NCBI GenBank assembly: GCA_035530615.1
Contig: DATKUL010000002.1
Location: forward strand, 868,001-932,000
Length of the DNA: 64,000 nt
Direction of reading: 5' to 3'
Source: Candidatus Paceibacterota bacterium
GTDB lineage: Bacteria > Actinomycetota > Actinomycetes > Nanopelagicales > Nanopelagicaceae
The notes below the pieces were generated by a model. The model searched no databases. It was not told the origin of the DNA and saw only the letters and a list, made by a program, of their open reading frames with translations. The position numbers were made by a program, and so were the translations under genes. Below are positions 9,996-19,035 of this stretch, one piece after another (the stretch's first letter is position 1; each line of letters starts with the position of its first letter).

Positions 9996-12220
9996 GCCAA
10001 CCTCACTTTCTGCCACCACGATCCTGCACTTGTATGAACGGTTAGACGGTGGGATCGGGCAACTATAGCGATCGCACCATTCTTATCTGTCCGGTAAATT
10101 CTGCTTCGCAGTCTATCCAGCGTGGCAAGCGTCTGCGCCGCGGGGTGGCCGTAGGGATTGCCTTCTCCGACGCTGATGATTGAAAGATCTGGGGAGAGTC
10201 TTTCCATAAATTCTTTCACTTGGCGGGCTGAGCCGTGATGACTGACCTTGTAGATATCGACATGACGAAGCAAAGGAAGGATCTGGGACTGTGCCTCGGG
10301 TTCTACATCACCCGCGGCAAGCAAAGAAAAGTCGGGACTCACAATTTCGAGTACCACACTTGAGTTATTGATAACTGAACCCGCTGCGCCACCAACCGCG
10401 CTCGTTTCAGAGCTATTTAACGGCCATAAGACCTTGATTGTGATCAGACCGCGCGAACTTGGAAGAGAGAAGATTGCCCCCTTCTTCGGCTCGACCAACG
10501 CTCGATCCCCTAACCACTTTCCAACCTGGCCACTTTCAAAAAGCGGATCCTTATTGTTGCTCACCCATACCTGACCAACCGTGCGGCCGCGCATCAAGCC
10601 TGCCAAACCCTCTACATGGTCGGCATGGAAGTGAGTGAGTACGAGAAGCGGGATGCTCCGAATTCCCAGTTGCGTCAAGCATCGATCTTCCACAGTTGGA
10701 TCGGGTCCTGTATCAATGACAAAGCCCCGATGGTTGCCCAAATTAATGACGAGCGAATCACCCTGGCCGACATTGCAATGTGCGATTTGCCAATCCCCTC
10801 TGGGCCATTGCGAGTTCCACGTGAGAAATAGGATTATTGAAACCGATACCGCGATCATTATTCGATGAGTACGCCAGAGAAAAACAAGTGCAACCAGGAT
10901 GAGGATTACTACCAATCCGCCGATGAAACCCCCGAGCCCCGTGGAGATTTGCAGAACGGGGAATTTCGCCGCCCAATGCGCGACTCCCACGATCCACTCC
11001 GACGGGTATGCAATGACTAAGAGCAACGCACTACTCACTCCGGGAAGTACAGGTGAGAGGAGTGCCGCGATGAATCCAAAGACAGTAATCGGTGCGACAA
11101 CAGGTGCGACAAGCAAGTTGGCAATTACAGTCATCAGACCCAAATACCCGGAAAGCGCAACCAAAACTGGAGCACACATGAGTACTGCTGCTGTCGGCAG
11201 ACTCATGGCGTTAGCAAGACGTGCAGGGATGAATCGTCCAAGCCAAGTGGCAATTCGAGGAGCGAGTAAAAGTAATCCAGCTGTTGCCAATACAGAGAGC
11301 GCAAATCCTGGATCGCGCGCCTGCCAGGGATCGCCAATAACTACTGCGGCCATCGCGAAGCCAAGTGCCGGTATGGCATCGCTGCGTTTACCGATTCCGC
11401 GCGCGACCAATACAACACTGGCCATTGCCGCCGCTCTCAAGACCGATGGTGATGGACGGACCAAGGCAATAAAACTAGCCAGAACCAAGGAAGTAAGAAC
11501 GAGTCGGATGCGCAGGGATCGGAAGAACCACTGCATGCACCAGAGAGCGAAGAGAGAGATGATGGCAAAATTGGCCCCACTCACGGCAACCAAGTGAGTA
11601 AGCCCCGAGCGGCGCATGTCATCGCGCAGTTGCTGCGATTGCAAAGATGTATCGCCCAGGACCATTCCAGGAACCAGTGCGCCCGCATCGTCACCACGTG
11701 CGAGTGCGCGAAAATCAGCTCGAATCGCACCGAGAGTTCGCGCCCAACGCGATGCCGCAGTATCAACCGTGAGTTTCCCACGAAGAATAAAAAGTCCTGC
11801 AACTCGGGCTTCTCTGCTCTTTATCAACGTTCCGAAGGAGGAAATCATCTGACCCGGAAGAACCGCTGTGATTTCTTTATCCGTCGTCATGACACGTATG
11901 GGCACTCGGAGCCGATATTTCTTTCCTTCCGCCTCAACCCTGAGAGCCGTTGCCAGAAAGGAATAATTCGTGGGTGCTTGGGCAGTGCCGAAGACTTTTG
12001 CCTTAGTTTTCGTGGGATCGGTGGAGACCTGAAATTGGATTGTCGAGACCGTCCCAATTAACTTCTGAGTTATTGAATTGGTCAGCGCCATCTGGCGAAG
12101 TGACATAACACCAGATCCCAGAAGGATGGTGATAGCCAGCAGGCAGATTAAATTCTTGCCGCTTGCATAAGCCAATAGCGCCAACAGAGTTGCGGCAATG
12201 GAAATCCACCACGGAGTCAT
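9992..12220 (-). CDS. comEC: ComEC/Rec2 family competence protein
   Basis: A 742-residue multi-pass membrane protein. It has N-terminal membrane helices, a competence-domain core (LVAVSGANFAIISLFALW) and a C-terminal metallo-beta-lactamase domain with LTHFHADHVEGL and a second HHGS motif (SHHGSARQVKEF). ComEC forms the channel through which single-stranded DNA enters during transformation. The length is normal and there is no frameshift. Together with comEA this argues that DNA uptake is at least genetically possible; no pilus genes are in the window. Confidence 0.95.
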   Translation of the reverse strand: MTPWWISIAATLLALLAYASGKNLICLLAITILLGSGVMSLRQMALTNSITQKLIGTVSTIQFQVSTDPTKTKAKVFGTAQAPTNYSFLATALRVEAEGKKYRLRVPIRVMTTDKEITAVLPGQMISSFGTLIKSREARVAGLFILRGKLTVDTAASRWARTLGAIRADFRALARGDDAGALVPGMVLGDTSLQSQQLRDDMRRSGLTHLVAVSGANFAIISLFALWCMQWFFRSLRIRLVLTSLVLASFIALVRPSPSVLRAAAMASVVLVARGIGKRSDAIPALGFAMAAVVIGDPWQARDPGFALSVLATAGLLLLAPRIATWLGRFIPARLANAMSLPTAAVLMCAPVLVALSGYLGLMTVIANLLVAPVVAPITVFGFIAALLSPVLPGVSSALLLVIAYPSEWIVGVAHWAAKFPVLQISTGLGGFIGGLVVILILVALVFLWRTHRIMIAVSVSIILFLTWNSQWPRGDWQIAHCNVGQGDSLVINLGNHRGFVIDTGPDPTVEDRCLTQLGIRSIPLLVLTHFHADHVEGLAGLMRGRTVGQVWVSNNKDPLFESGQVGKWLGDRALVEPKKGAIFSLPSSRGLITIKVLWPLNSSETSAVGGAAGSVINNSSVVLEIVSPDFSLLAAGDVEPEAQSQILPLLRHVDIYKVSHHGSARQVKEFMERLSPDLSIISVGEGNPYGHPAAQTLATLDRLRSRIYRTDKNGAIAIVARSHRLTVHTSAGSWWQKVRLA

Positions 12221-12282
12221 CCAACTTTGGAGAAGTGCTCCGATCCAGATTGTCGCGCCAATAAGGAAGGCGCGATAATCCC

Positions 12283-12900
12283 TTATACCCTTATTTTGCT
12301 TTTGATCTGCGCGAATTTGGAGGGGCCAATACCTGAAACCTTCTGCAAATCTTCCAAAAGAATGAAGGGTCCATTCACTTTTCTATAACTCACTATTCTT
12401 GCGGCGAGAACTGGACCAATTCCGGTAAGCGTCTCTAGCTCACCTACCGTCGCGCGGTTGAGATTGATCGGTCCGCTCCGTCTTTTCACAACCCTTGGGC
12501 TTCTGGTGCTCTTGTAAGTACCAGTGACAACGAGTGGTTCGACATATATCTGTTCGCCATCTCGGAGCATTCGAGCCAGATTTATCTCGCTCATGTCCAT
12601 CCCCTGTTCGGCCCCACCTGCAGCTTTGATCGCATCCATGACACGGGCCTCTGCAGGAAGTGAATAGACGCCGGGGCGCTTCACTCCACCTGCGACATCG
12701 ACGACGAGAGGTGGTGGCGCAATAACTATGGGAGCGGTCTCCACAATCTGTTCGGGTTGTCCACGAGTCACAACCCCGACAGAGATGAGACAGATGATCA
12801 GGAAGACGCCGAAAAGCGCACGTCTTTGAGTGGTAGAGAAGTGCAGGTCGCTGAGTCGATCGTGTAATCGTTCGCGGATGTTGTTATAGAAATCATTCAT
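12283..12900 (-). CDS. comEA: ComEA family DNA-binding protein
   Basis: 205 residues with one N-terminal membrane anchor (FGVFLIICLISVGVVT, about 30-45). A SLBB-like domain (VDVAGGVKRPGVYSLPAEARV) follows, then a C-terminal helix-hairpin-helix pair (LNRATVGELETLTGIGPVLA and ISGIGPSKFAQIKSKI-type). ComEA binds incoming double-stranded DNA at the cell surface and hands it to ComEC, encoded 62 bases downstream. Confidence 0.93.
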   Translation of the reverse strand: MNDFYNNIRERLHDRLSDLHFSTTQRRALFGVFLIICLISVGVVTRGQPEQIVETAPIVIAPPPLVVDVAGGVKRPGVYSLPAEARVMDAIKAAGGAEQGMDMSEINLARMLRDGEQIYVEPLVVTGTYKSTRSPRVVKRRSGPINLNRATVGELETLTGIGPVLAARIVSYRKVNGPFILLEDLQKVSGIGPSKFAQIKSKIRV

Positions 12901-12960
12901 GCCCTAAGTGAAAAGGGCGCAACGACGCCACTTTCGCAGAGGAGTTTGCGCTGTTTAGGG

Positions 12961-15459
12961 CTAGGCGTTGTTGATAACGATATTGACGATTTTAGGAGCG
13001 CGAGTGATGATCTTGCCGATCGTTGCACCTGCTAGCGCCTCGATGATCGTTGGATGAGCCAGTGCCGCATGCTCCAAATCGGTATCAGAGATTAAAGGTG
13101 AGACTTTGATCCGCTCCTTGATCTTGCCGTTGATTTGAATGACAGCAATCACTGAGTCGGCCACCAACAAAGACTCATCGACTGCTGGCCAACCAACCAA
13201 GGCAACTCCTGGCTTATGTCCCAACCGCTCCCACATTTCTTCGGCCATAAACGGCGCAACCAACGAGAGCATGATGGCAATCGCCTCGACTGCTTCACGG
13301 GCAGCAGGATCTGCTGGACCGCACCCTGAATCAATGGCTTTACGTGCTGCATTCACAAGTTCCATAATGCGCGCGATAGCAACATTGAACCGAAGAGACT
13401 CGACCGCAAAACCAGCGTCATGCACCGCTTTATGCGTCGCCTTGCGTAGTGAAATATCACCCGCCATGAAATCAACTCCGGGAGCACTTGAGATATCTCC
13501 AGATAATCTCCATGCGCGGTTGAGGAACTTCACCGACCCTTGCGGTGAAACATCTGCCCAGTCGATGTCATCCTCTGGTGGTCCAGAGAAGACAAGCGAG
13601 AGACGGACAGCATCGACACCATGGGTCGCCAACTCATCGGAGAGACGGACAAGATTGCCCCGGCTCTTGCTCATCGCCGATCCATCCATCACGACCATGC
13701 CCTGATTGAGCAATCGCGAGAATGGTTCGTCAAAGGAGAGAAGGTCCATATCGTGCAAGACCTTGGTTAAGAAGCGCGCATATAAGAGGTGCAAGATCGC
13801 GTGGGTGACGCCACCGACATACTGATCAACCGGCATCCACGTATCAACAGCTTCGCGGCTAAACGCTTGAGTGTGATCGTCATGGCTTGGGTAGCGCAAG
13901 AAGTACCAGGATGAATCCACGAATGTGTCCATCGTGTCGGTATCGCGCTTGGCAGGCTTTGCGCACTTAGGGCAATCAACATTGACCCAGTCGGTGGCAG
14001 CGCCCAAAGGTGAAGTTCCTTTGGGCTTGAGATCCAATCCCTGCGCATCAGGCAATTTCACCGGCAATTGATCCAGTGGGACAGCAACTTCACCGCAGGA
14101 TGGGCAGTGAATAATCGGAATCGGGGTTCCCCAATAACGCTGCCGTGATATCAGCCAATCGCGCAGGCGGTAATTGCGCGCAGCCTTGCCAAGTCCGTCG
14201 CGTTCCAACTGCTCATTGATAAATGCGATCGCCTCATCTTTTGGCTTGCCGTTGAGGGTCCCAGAGTTAATGAGTTTGCCTTCACCTGGCGTTGCAATTC
14301 CCGTGACAGATGGATCTTCTTCGCCCGTCTCAACGACTACGCGGATCGGCAGTCCCATCGCACGCGCGAAATCCAAGTCGCGTTGATCGTGGGCAGGAAC
14401 GGCCATAATCGCACCAGTTCCGTAATCAGCAAGAACGTAATCACTGGCCCAAATCTGGAGTTTCTCGCCGTTGACTGGATTGATTGCATAACGATCTAAG
14501 AAAACACCGGTCTTTGGTCGATCAGTTGCCAGGCGATCAATATCAGAATCAGCCTTGATCGTCTCAAGGTATTCCTTGAATTTACCCTCAACCGAAGTTC
14601 CTAATGCCAACTCAGCAGCAAGATCACTATCGGCAGCGACGACAAAGAAAGTCGCCCCATACAAAGTATCCGGACGAGTCGTGTAAATGGTGACGGGCTC
14701 TCCCCGTCCTTCGATCACAAAACTCACATTCGCGCCCGTGGATCGCCCAATCCAGTTGCGCTGCATCGTCAAGACTTTGTCGGGCCAATTGCCTTCGAGT
14801 TGTGACATGTCATCAAGCAAGCGATCTGCATAGTCAGTGATCTTGAAATACCACTGCGTCAATTTCTTCTTGGTTACTGGCGTATCGCAGCGCTCGCACA
14901 GACCTGCCACAACTTGCTCGTTGGCAAGGACGGTCTGGCACGAAGGACACCAGTTAACTTTTGATGCTTTGCGGTAGGCGAGCCCACGTTCAAACATCTG
15001 AATAAAGAGCCACTGATTCCAACGATAGAACTCTGGGTCGCAGGTATTGAACGTTCGATCCCAATCAAATGAACATGCATACCGTCGCATCGACGCCTTC
15101 TGCACGGCGATGTTCTCATACGTCCAAATCGCAGGATCAATCCCCCGCTTGATCGCGGCGTTCTCTGCTGGCAAGCCAAAGGCATCCCACCCCATCGGGT
15201 GCAAAACATTGAAGCCTTTCTGAACCCAATAACGAGCGATCACATCGCCTAGGGCATATGCCTCGGCATGGCCCATATGAAGATCCCCCGACGGATACGG
15301 GAACATGTCCAACACATACTTCTTGGGCCGATTGTCGCCCGGGCGACCGGAACGGAAGGGGGCTAGCTCGTCCCAGACCGGCAGCCACTTCTCCTGGACA
15401 TAGGCAACGTCGTACCCCTCGTGGACAAAATCACGTGTGTTCTCGGTCGACATGTGCAT
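12961..15459 (-). CDS. leuS: leucyl-tRNA synthetase
   Basis: An 832-residue class I synthetase. The HIGH signature appears as HMGH (residues 61-64) after FPYPSGDL, and the KMSKS signature as AMSKS within [11 protein letters not shown]. The CP1 editing domain, with its T-rich motif [12 protein letters not shown], is present, so mischarged tRNA can be proofread. The gene starts at [11 protein letters not shown]; the third residue is an alternative start. It precedes comEA with a 60-base gap. Confidence 0.98.
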   Translation of the reverse strand: MHMSTENTRDFVHEGYDVAYVQEKWLPVWDELAPFRSGRPGDNRPKKYVLDMFPYPSGDLHMGHAEAYALGDVIARYWVQKGFNVLHPMGWDAFGLPAENAAIKRGIDPAIWTYENIAVQKASMRRYACSFDWDRTFNTCDPEFYRWNQWLFIQMFERGLAYRKASKVNWCPSCQTVLANEQVVAGLCERCDTPVTKKKLTQWYFKITDYADRLLDDMSQLEGNWPDKVLTMQRNWIGRSTGANVSFVIEGRGEPVTIYTTRPDTLYGATFFVVAADSDLAAELALGTSVEGKFKEYLETIKADSDIDRLATDRPKTGVFLDRYAINPVNGEKLQIWASDYVLADYGTGAIMAVPAHDQRDLDFARAMGLPIRVVVETGEEDPSVTGIATPGEGKLINSGTLNGKPKDEAIAFINEQLERDGLGKAARNYRLRDWLISRQRYWGTPIPIIHCPSCGEVAVPLDQLPVKLPDAQGLDLKPKGTSPLGAATDWVNVDCPKCAKPAKRDTDTMDTFVDSSWYFLRYPSHDDHTQAFSREAVDTWMPVDQYVGGVTHAILHLLYARFLTKVLHDMDLLSFDEPFSRLLNQGMVVMDGSAMSKSRGNLVRLSDELATHGVDAVRLSLVFSGPPEDDIDWADVSPQGSVKFLNRAWRLSGDISSAPGVDFMAGDISLRKATHKAVHDAGFAVESLRFNVAIARIMELVNAARKAIDSGCGPADPAAREAVEAIAIMLSLVAPFMAEEMWERLGHKPGVALVGWPAVDESLLVADSVIAVIQINGKIKERIKVSPLISDTDLEHAALAHPTIIEALAGATIGKIITRAPKIVNIVINNA

Positions 15460-15529
15460 AGGTTACAGGGAACCCATGGCCGCCGACTCTCCCTTTAACT
15501 TTGCCCACCGTAAGAGTCTCCATCGTGGG

Positions 15530-15811
15530 CTACAAACTTAACTGCGAATGTGAACCAAGTCGTACAACCTGAAGAACCCTGGATCCGTGCTGACGGTAAA
15601 TCAGAATGAGGTCTGGGCGAATGTGGCAATCTCGAAAACTTTTCCATTCTCCGGATAATGGGTGATCTCCATATTTGGCTGCTAACGGTAGATCTTTTAA
15701 CAATAACTCGAGAACGATCGTCAAGTCTTTATCTAGGTTCTTACCGCGCGGGCTTCGCTTCTCGCGCTTATAATCCTTTTTGAATTGCGCAGTCCGTTCA
15801 ATCGTCCGCAT
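15530..15811 (-). CDS. yafQ: YafQ/RelE-type mRNA interferase toxin
   Basis: A 93-residue RelE-superfamily toxin. FKKDYKRE near the N-terminus, DHPLSGEWKSFRDCHIRPDL in the middle and the ending VRLGSHSQL match the YafQ branch; the histidine of RLGSH corresponds to the catalytic residue of that family. These toxins cleave mRNA on the ribosome. The reading frame overlaps the 3' end of the antitoxin gene by 14 bases, as usual for the pair. Confidence 0.88.
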   Translation of the reverse strand: MRTIERTAQFKKDYKREKRSPRGKNLDKDLTIVLELLLKDLPLAAKYGDHPLSGEWKSFRDCHIRPDLILIYRQHGSRVLQVVRLGSHSQLSL

Positions 15812-16061
15812 TGAGTTCGCTCAATAAAGACCCAACATTCCGAGCGCGAATTAAACGTCCCTTTCGAGCTTCACGCATTGCGGCGATCGTCTTCTCGTTG
15901 GGTATCAATGGGTCGAATGGAAGAGCTCGATCTTCTACCACGCGTATCAAGAGCATTCGATATGCGTCTGAAAGCGTCAGGCCAGTCGCCGCAAGAATAT
16001 CGGCTGCCTCCTCTTTGACCTTTCCATTCACTCGTGCGCGAACGACAGCATCAGCCACCAT
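15798..16061 (-). CDS. dinJ: RelB/DinJ-type antitoxin
   Basis: 87 residues from the ATG at 16061, chosen because GGGGTGG lies just upstream and the residues from there (VVRARVNGKVKEEAADILAATGLTLSDAYRMLL) form the ribbon-helix-helix domain of RelB/DinJ. A longer frame would run through a run of direct repeats. The antitoxin binds YafQ and represses its own promoter. The C-terminal half (NEKTIAAMREARKG) is the toxin-wrapping part. Confidence 0.87.
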   Translation of the reverse strand: MVADAVVRARVNGKVKEEAADILAATGLTLSDAYRMLLIRVVEDRALPFDPLIPNEKTIAAMREARKGRLIRARNVGSLLSELNADD

Positions 16062-16082
16062 ATAAACCACCCCTTTATGTAT

Positions 16083-16115
16083 GTAGCCACATTGTAGCCA
16101 CATTGTAGCCACATT
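16083..16115 (-). promoter_or_regulatory. three direct 11-bp repeats before dinJ (putative operator)
   Basis: The unit AATGTGGCTAC (read on the minus strand) occurs three times without spacer, ending about 22 bases before the dinJ start. One repeat per helical turn puts all three on the same DNA face, suitable for a ribbon-helix-helix antitoxin. This is an inference from position and spacing only. Confidence 0.5.
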
Positions 16116-16230
16116 GTGTAACCAACCACAATCCCTGGCACTCAATCAAAGACCACCATAAGTGGTCAGAACTGCTCATTCTGATGTGCCTGTGAATAAT
16201 CGGAGCGGGTAAAGGTTTCCCATTCAAAAG

Positions 16231-16263
16231 TTGTGGGGCCCGAGAAATGCTCGGACCCCACAA
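16231..16263 (-). terminator. hairpin after yceI
   Basis: The arms TTGTGGGG(C)CCGAG and CTCGG(A)CCCCACAA pair almost perfectly around a 5-base loop. On the minus strand the stem is followed by CTTTTG. It lies about 30 bases after the yceI stop and is a plausible intrinsic terminator. Confidence 0.7.
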
Positions 16264-16292
16264 TTCCTTATTACTTGGCTAGATGCTGTGTA

Positions 16293-16856
16293 TTAAGCAG
16301 CTTCCGTGCTGCGGACTGCTGAGATTTCGAACTCGAGGTTGACCTTTTCGCTCACGAGAACTCCGCCTGCTTCAAGCGCCGCGTTCCAGTTGACTCCCCA
16401 GTCCTTGCGGTTGATGGTGGCCTTTCCTTCAAAGCCGATTCGGGTGTTTCCCCATGGATCTACGGCAGTGCCGGTGAAATCCAAGTCAACGGTGATGGGC
16501 TTGGTGGTGCCCTTGATCGTCAGGTCGCCGATGAGCTTGTAGGAATCTTCGGCGGCCTTCTCGAAAGCGGTTGAAACGAATGTGATCTCTGGAAATTCAC
16601 CCATCCCAAAGAAGTCATTGCTTTTGAGGTGAGTATCGCGGTCAGCGCTGCGGGTATCGATGCTGGCGGCCTTGATGGTGACCTTAAGGTGCGAGTTAGC
16701 TGGATTCTCTGCATCGAAGTATCCGCTGCCTTCGAATTCGTTGAATGCGCCGCGAACTTTTGTGACCATGGCGTAACGGGCTGTGAAGCCGATCTGGCTG
16801 TGGGATGCGTCGATTGAATAGGTGCCGGTGAGGGACTGGACTGTTTGAGTAGACAT
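16293..16856 (-). CDS. yceI: YceI family polyisoprenoid-binding protein
   Basis: 187 residues from the ATG at 16856, selected because AAGGAG lies 10 bases upstream. An earlier in-frame ATG has no such site. The lipocalin-like YceI fold is shown by GTYSIDASHSQIGFTARYAMV near the start, and by TIKGTTKPITVDLDF and the ending NLEFEISA. There is no signal peptide, so this is the cytoplasmic form common in actinobacteria. Members bind isoprenoid-like lipids; the cellular role is unclear. It has its own well-marked promoter region with three palindromes and a terminator, so it is likely monocistronic and tightly regulated. Confidence 0.92.
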   Translation of the reverse strand: MSTQTVQSLTGTYSIDASHSQIGFTARYAMVTKVRGAFNEFEGSGYFDAENPANSHLKVTIKAASIDTRSADRDTHLKSNDFFGMGEFPEITFVSTAFEKAAEDSYKLIGDLTIKGTTKPITVDLDFTGTAVDPWGNTRIGFEGKATINRKDWGVNWNAALEAGGVLVSEKVNLEFEISAVRSTEAA

Positions 16857-16897
16857 GGATTGAGCTCCTTCATAAAGTGCGGGCATTTCCCGTTACT

Positions 16898-16982
16898 TAG
16901 TTGAAATTTCAACTACTTATGAAGTGTAACATGATTGAAGTTTCAATTATTCCCAAAATGGCGATATTTATTGAAATTTCAA
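16898..16982. promoter_or_regulatory. three TTGAAATTTCAA-type palindromes upstream of yceI
   Basis: Site 1 is the perfect 18-base palindrome TAGTTGAAATTTCAACTA (16898-16915). Site 2 is ATTGAAGTTTCAAT (16934-16947). Site 3 has the core TTGAAATTTCAA (16971-16982). Centres are about 34 bases apart. Palindromes of this size and composition are typical of MarR-family operators. No MarR gene lies next to it, so the regulator is encoded elsewhere. Confidence 0.75.
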
Positions 16983-17052
16983 CTACCTGAGAATTACCCG
17001 AGCACAGATGTGATGATGCACGTGGAAAATACGCGATAAGTTGGCGTTTATT

Positions 17053-17811
17053 TTAGGAAGTGACTAACTTCGTAAATGCAATGAGTCCGACGACCACGAT
17101 GACCGCGCGATAAACGCGTTCGGGTAGGCGACGGCCAATGCTGGCACCTAGATGGCCGCCGATCAGGGCGCCAGCCGCAATAACTCCCGCGGCGGGCCAA
17201 TTGATTCCGCCTCGAAAAATGAAGACCACAGCTGCTGCCGTGTTTGCAGACAGACCCAGCATCATTTTGATTGAGTTGAGTTTTTGAATTGATTCGTCAA
17301 TGACTGCGCCAAGGATCGACATCAAGAGAATCCCCTGGGCGGCGCCGAAATAGCCGCCATAGACACCGGTGAGGAAAATACCGCCGTCACGGATGATGGC
17401 GTTGCGACGTGGTCTGGTTTCGCGCCTAGCCGCTCGCTTTTTGAGCCACGGCTGAAGGATGACGAGGATGATTGCAAGCAGGACCAGGACCGGCACGATC
17501 TGATCGAACGCAGTTGCAGGAAGACGCAAGAGGAGAAGAGCGCCACCGAGTCCACCCACCAAAGAGAGCGAAACAAGTTGACGAACATGCGACCACTGAG
17601 TTTTTAGTTCGCTGCGATAGGCATAGGCACCAGTGATCGCACCTGGCAGTACCCCAACGTTGTTAGTCATATTGGCAGTCAGGGGTGAATAGCCGAATGC
17701 GAGCAGGGCCGGAAAGGTAATGAGAGAGCCTGATCCAACGACTGTATTTATTGTGCCTGCTGCAACACCCGCCAGAAAAAGCATCGCGGCTTCGAAGAGT
17801 CCCATACTCAA
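17053..17811 (-). CDS. TSUP (TauE/SafE) family permease
   Basis: A 252-residue integral membrane protein with about eight hydrophobic segments. The two family-typical halves are visible: AGTINTVVGSGSLITFPALLAFG near the N-terminus and GVYGGYFGAAQGILLM in the middle. TSUP proteins export or import sulfur compounds such as sulfite or sulfoacetate, among other small anions; the substrate cannot be read here. The start may be the first or the third residue (both Met). No neighbouring sulfur genes are seen. Confidence 0.88.
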   Translation of the reverse strand: MSMGLFEAAMLFLAGVAAGTINTVVGSGSLITFPALLAFGYSPLTANMTNNVGVLPGAITGAYAYRSELKTQWSHVRQLVSLSLVGGLGGALLLLRLPATAFDQIVPVLVLLAIILVILQPWLKKRAARRETRPRRNAIIRDGGIFLTGVYGGYFGAAQGILLMSILGAVIDESIQKLNSIKMMLGLSANTAAAVVFIFRGGINWPAAGVIAAGALIGGHLGASIGRRLPERVYRAVIVVVGLIAFTKLVTS

Positions 17812-17895
17812 GTATGTCTTGAAATCGAGACATTTCCGCCGAGGTTTTCGGCGTGGCTAAATTTCAAAGTCCTACTACAATTTTTGATGCCATCA

Positions 17896-18522
17896 TCACT
17901 TCCTTTTCCCACGCACTTGGCGAAGTAAGTCTGGCAGTGACGGACCTGAGAGACAGATAGAGTCTTTCTTCCATTGGGCGATAATGGGTTCAGATGCGCG
18001 CATTGACCTCCTCAATTCAGTCATTGAAATATCAAACCATGACACGGGATTGCCAATCTTGGCCGTGAGACGTACTCCGCTTGTGTATTTCTGTTCCTCC
18101 CAGTCTTCCTCGGGTTCACCCGTCGGGCGAACGAGAAGCAGATCTAAATCACTGTTCGTGTCCCCCTCGCCACGGGCCGCGGAACCAAAAAAACTTGCGT
18201 GCAACGGCGCGATCTTCCAGGAAGCTATTTCATCTTCGATAGCGTGCAGCATCCGTTCACGGATCGTTACCAATTCGAGGATGGCACCGGCCGCAAGATG
18301 CTCGCTATTGAACCGACACATTCGGGAACGCCCGCCCTGTTCTACAAGGATGAGCCCTCGTTCACTTGCACGGTTGACAATTTCGACCGCGCGAGGGGCA
18401 GAGACACCAGCAATGCGTGCGAGTTGCCTAATGGAAAATGATGCATCCGCACCAACAAGAACACGAAAAACTGCCGCAGTTGCACGAGGCAAAACGATGT
18501 CAGTTGGTTCGCCTGTATTCAC
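17896..18522 (-). CDS. HTH plus MNT-like nucleotidyltransferase domain protein
   Basis: 208 residues. The N-terminal winged helix (SIRQLARIAGVSAPRAVEIV, about 34-53, then ERGLILVEQGGRS) is fused to a minimal nucleotidyltransferase domain with GSAARGEGDTNSDLDLLLV, the GS...DxD metal-binding signature. Such proteins occur as MntA-like AMPylating antitoxins or as stand-alone regulators. No HEPN toxin gene is adjacent, so the partner is unknown. Confidence 0.8.
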   Translation of the reverse strand: MNTGEPTDIVLPRATAAVFRVLVGADASFSIRQLARIAGVSAPRAVEIVNRASERGLILVEQGGRSRMCRFNSEHLAAGAILELVTIRERMLHAIEDEIASWKIAPLHASFFGSAARGEGDTNSDLDLLLVRPTGEPEEDWEEQKYTSGVRLTAKIGNPVSWFDISMTELRRSMRASEPIIAQWKKDSICLSGPSLPDLLRQVRGKRK

Positions 18523-18586
18523 TGAACGATCCCTCTGTAAGGTGTAAAACTGACGAAGGTTGATGAAAGGCGGATTTCATCCTTGG

Positions 18587-18865
18587 TTAATTTCGAAATT
18601 CTTGCCCGTCAATAAAAGATTTGCGCGCCCCAACTTTGACAATAAGCCCGGAAACTGCGGGGTAAGTCTCCTCGCCATGACGTACGACAATATCTACAAG
18701 TTTTCCCAGATCGTGTCCTTCGTCATCACGCACCGGACATCCGATAAGTCCTGCAACGGAGACCAACGAATCCCTGATGTTCTTCCGTGCCAGAACGGAA
18801 ACTGAGTCCCGACGCCCAACAATGCGCTTAGCGACATTGATGGCTGGGACTGCAGGGGTTTTCAC
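18587..18865 (-). pseudogene. truncated PRC-barrel protein (MgtE-like N-terminus)
   Basis: 92 residues. The segment VAGLIGCPVRDDEGHDLGKLVDIVV through VSGLIVKVGARKSF matches the PRC-barrel region found at the N-terminus of actinobacterial MgtE-like magnesium transporter proteins. The reading frame stops shortly after this domain, and no CBS or membrane part follows before the next gene at 18522. It is therefore most likely a gene remnant, though a free-standing small PRC protein cannot be excluded. Confidence 0.55.
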
Positions 18866-19035
18866 TCTTGGATTTTAGCCGTCCAGCCCTCCGACCCGAC
18901 TCACATATCCATGAATATCAAATGCGAGTTCTCAATTAAAGACCCCCGCGGCACTCTCTTCTGCATAGTTCTTCCACGCCATTCGCTTGGATAGTCGGCC
19001 CTCTCAGCTTCAATAAATGTAGCGTCGATTTTCCT

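Noticed and set aside
15503-15530. GCCCAC/GTGGGC hairpin after leuS as terminator
   Set aside because: The stem is short with a long loop and no T-run on the minus strand; too weak to call.
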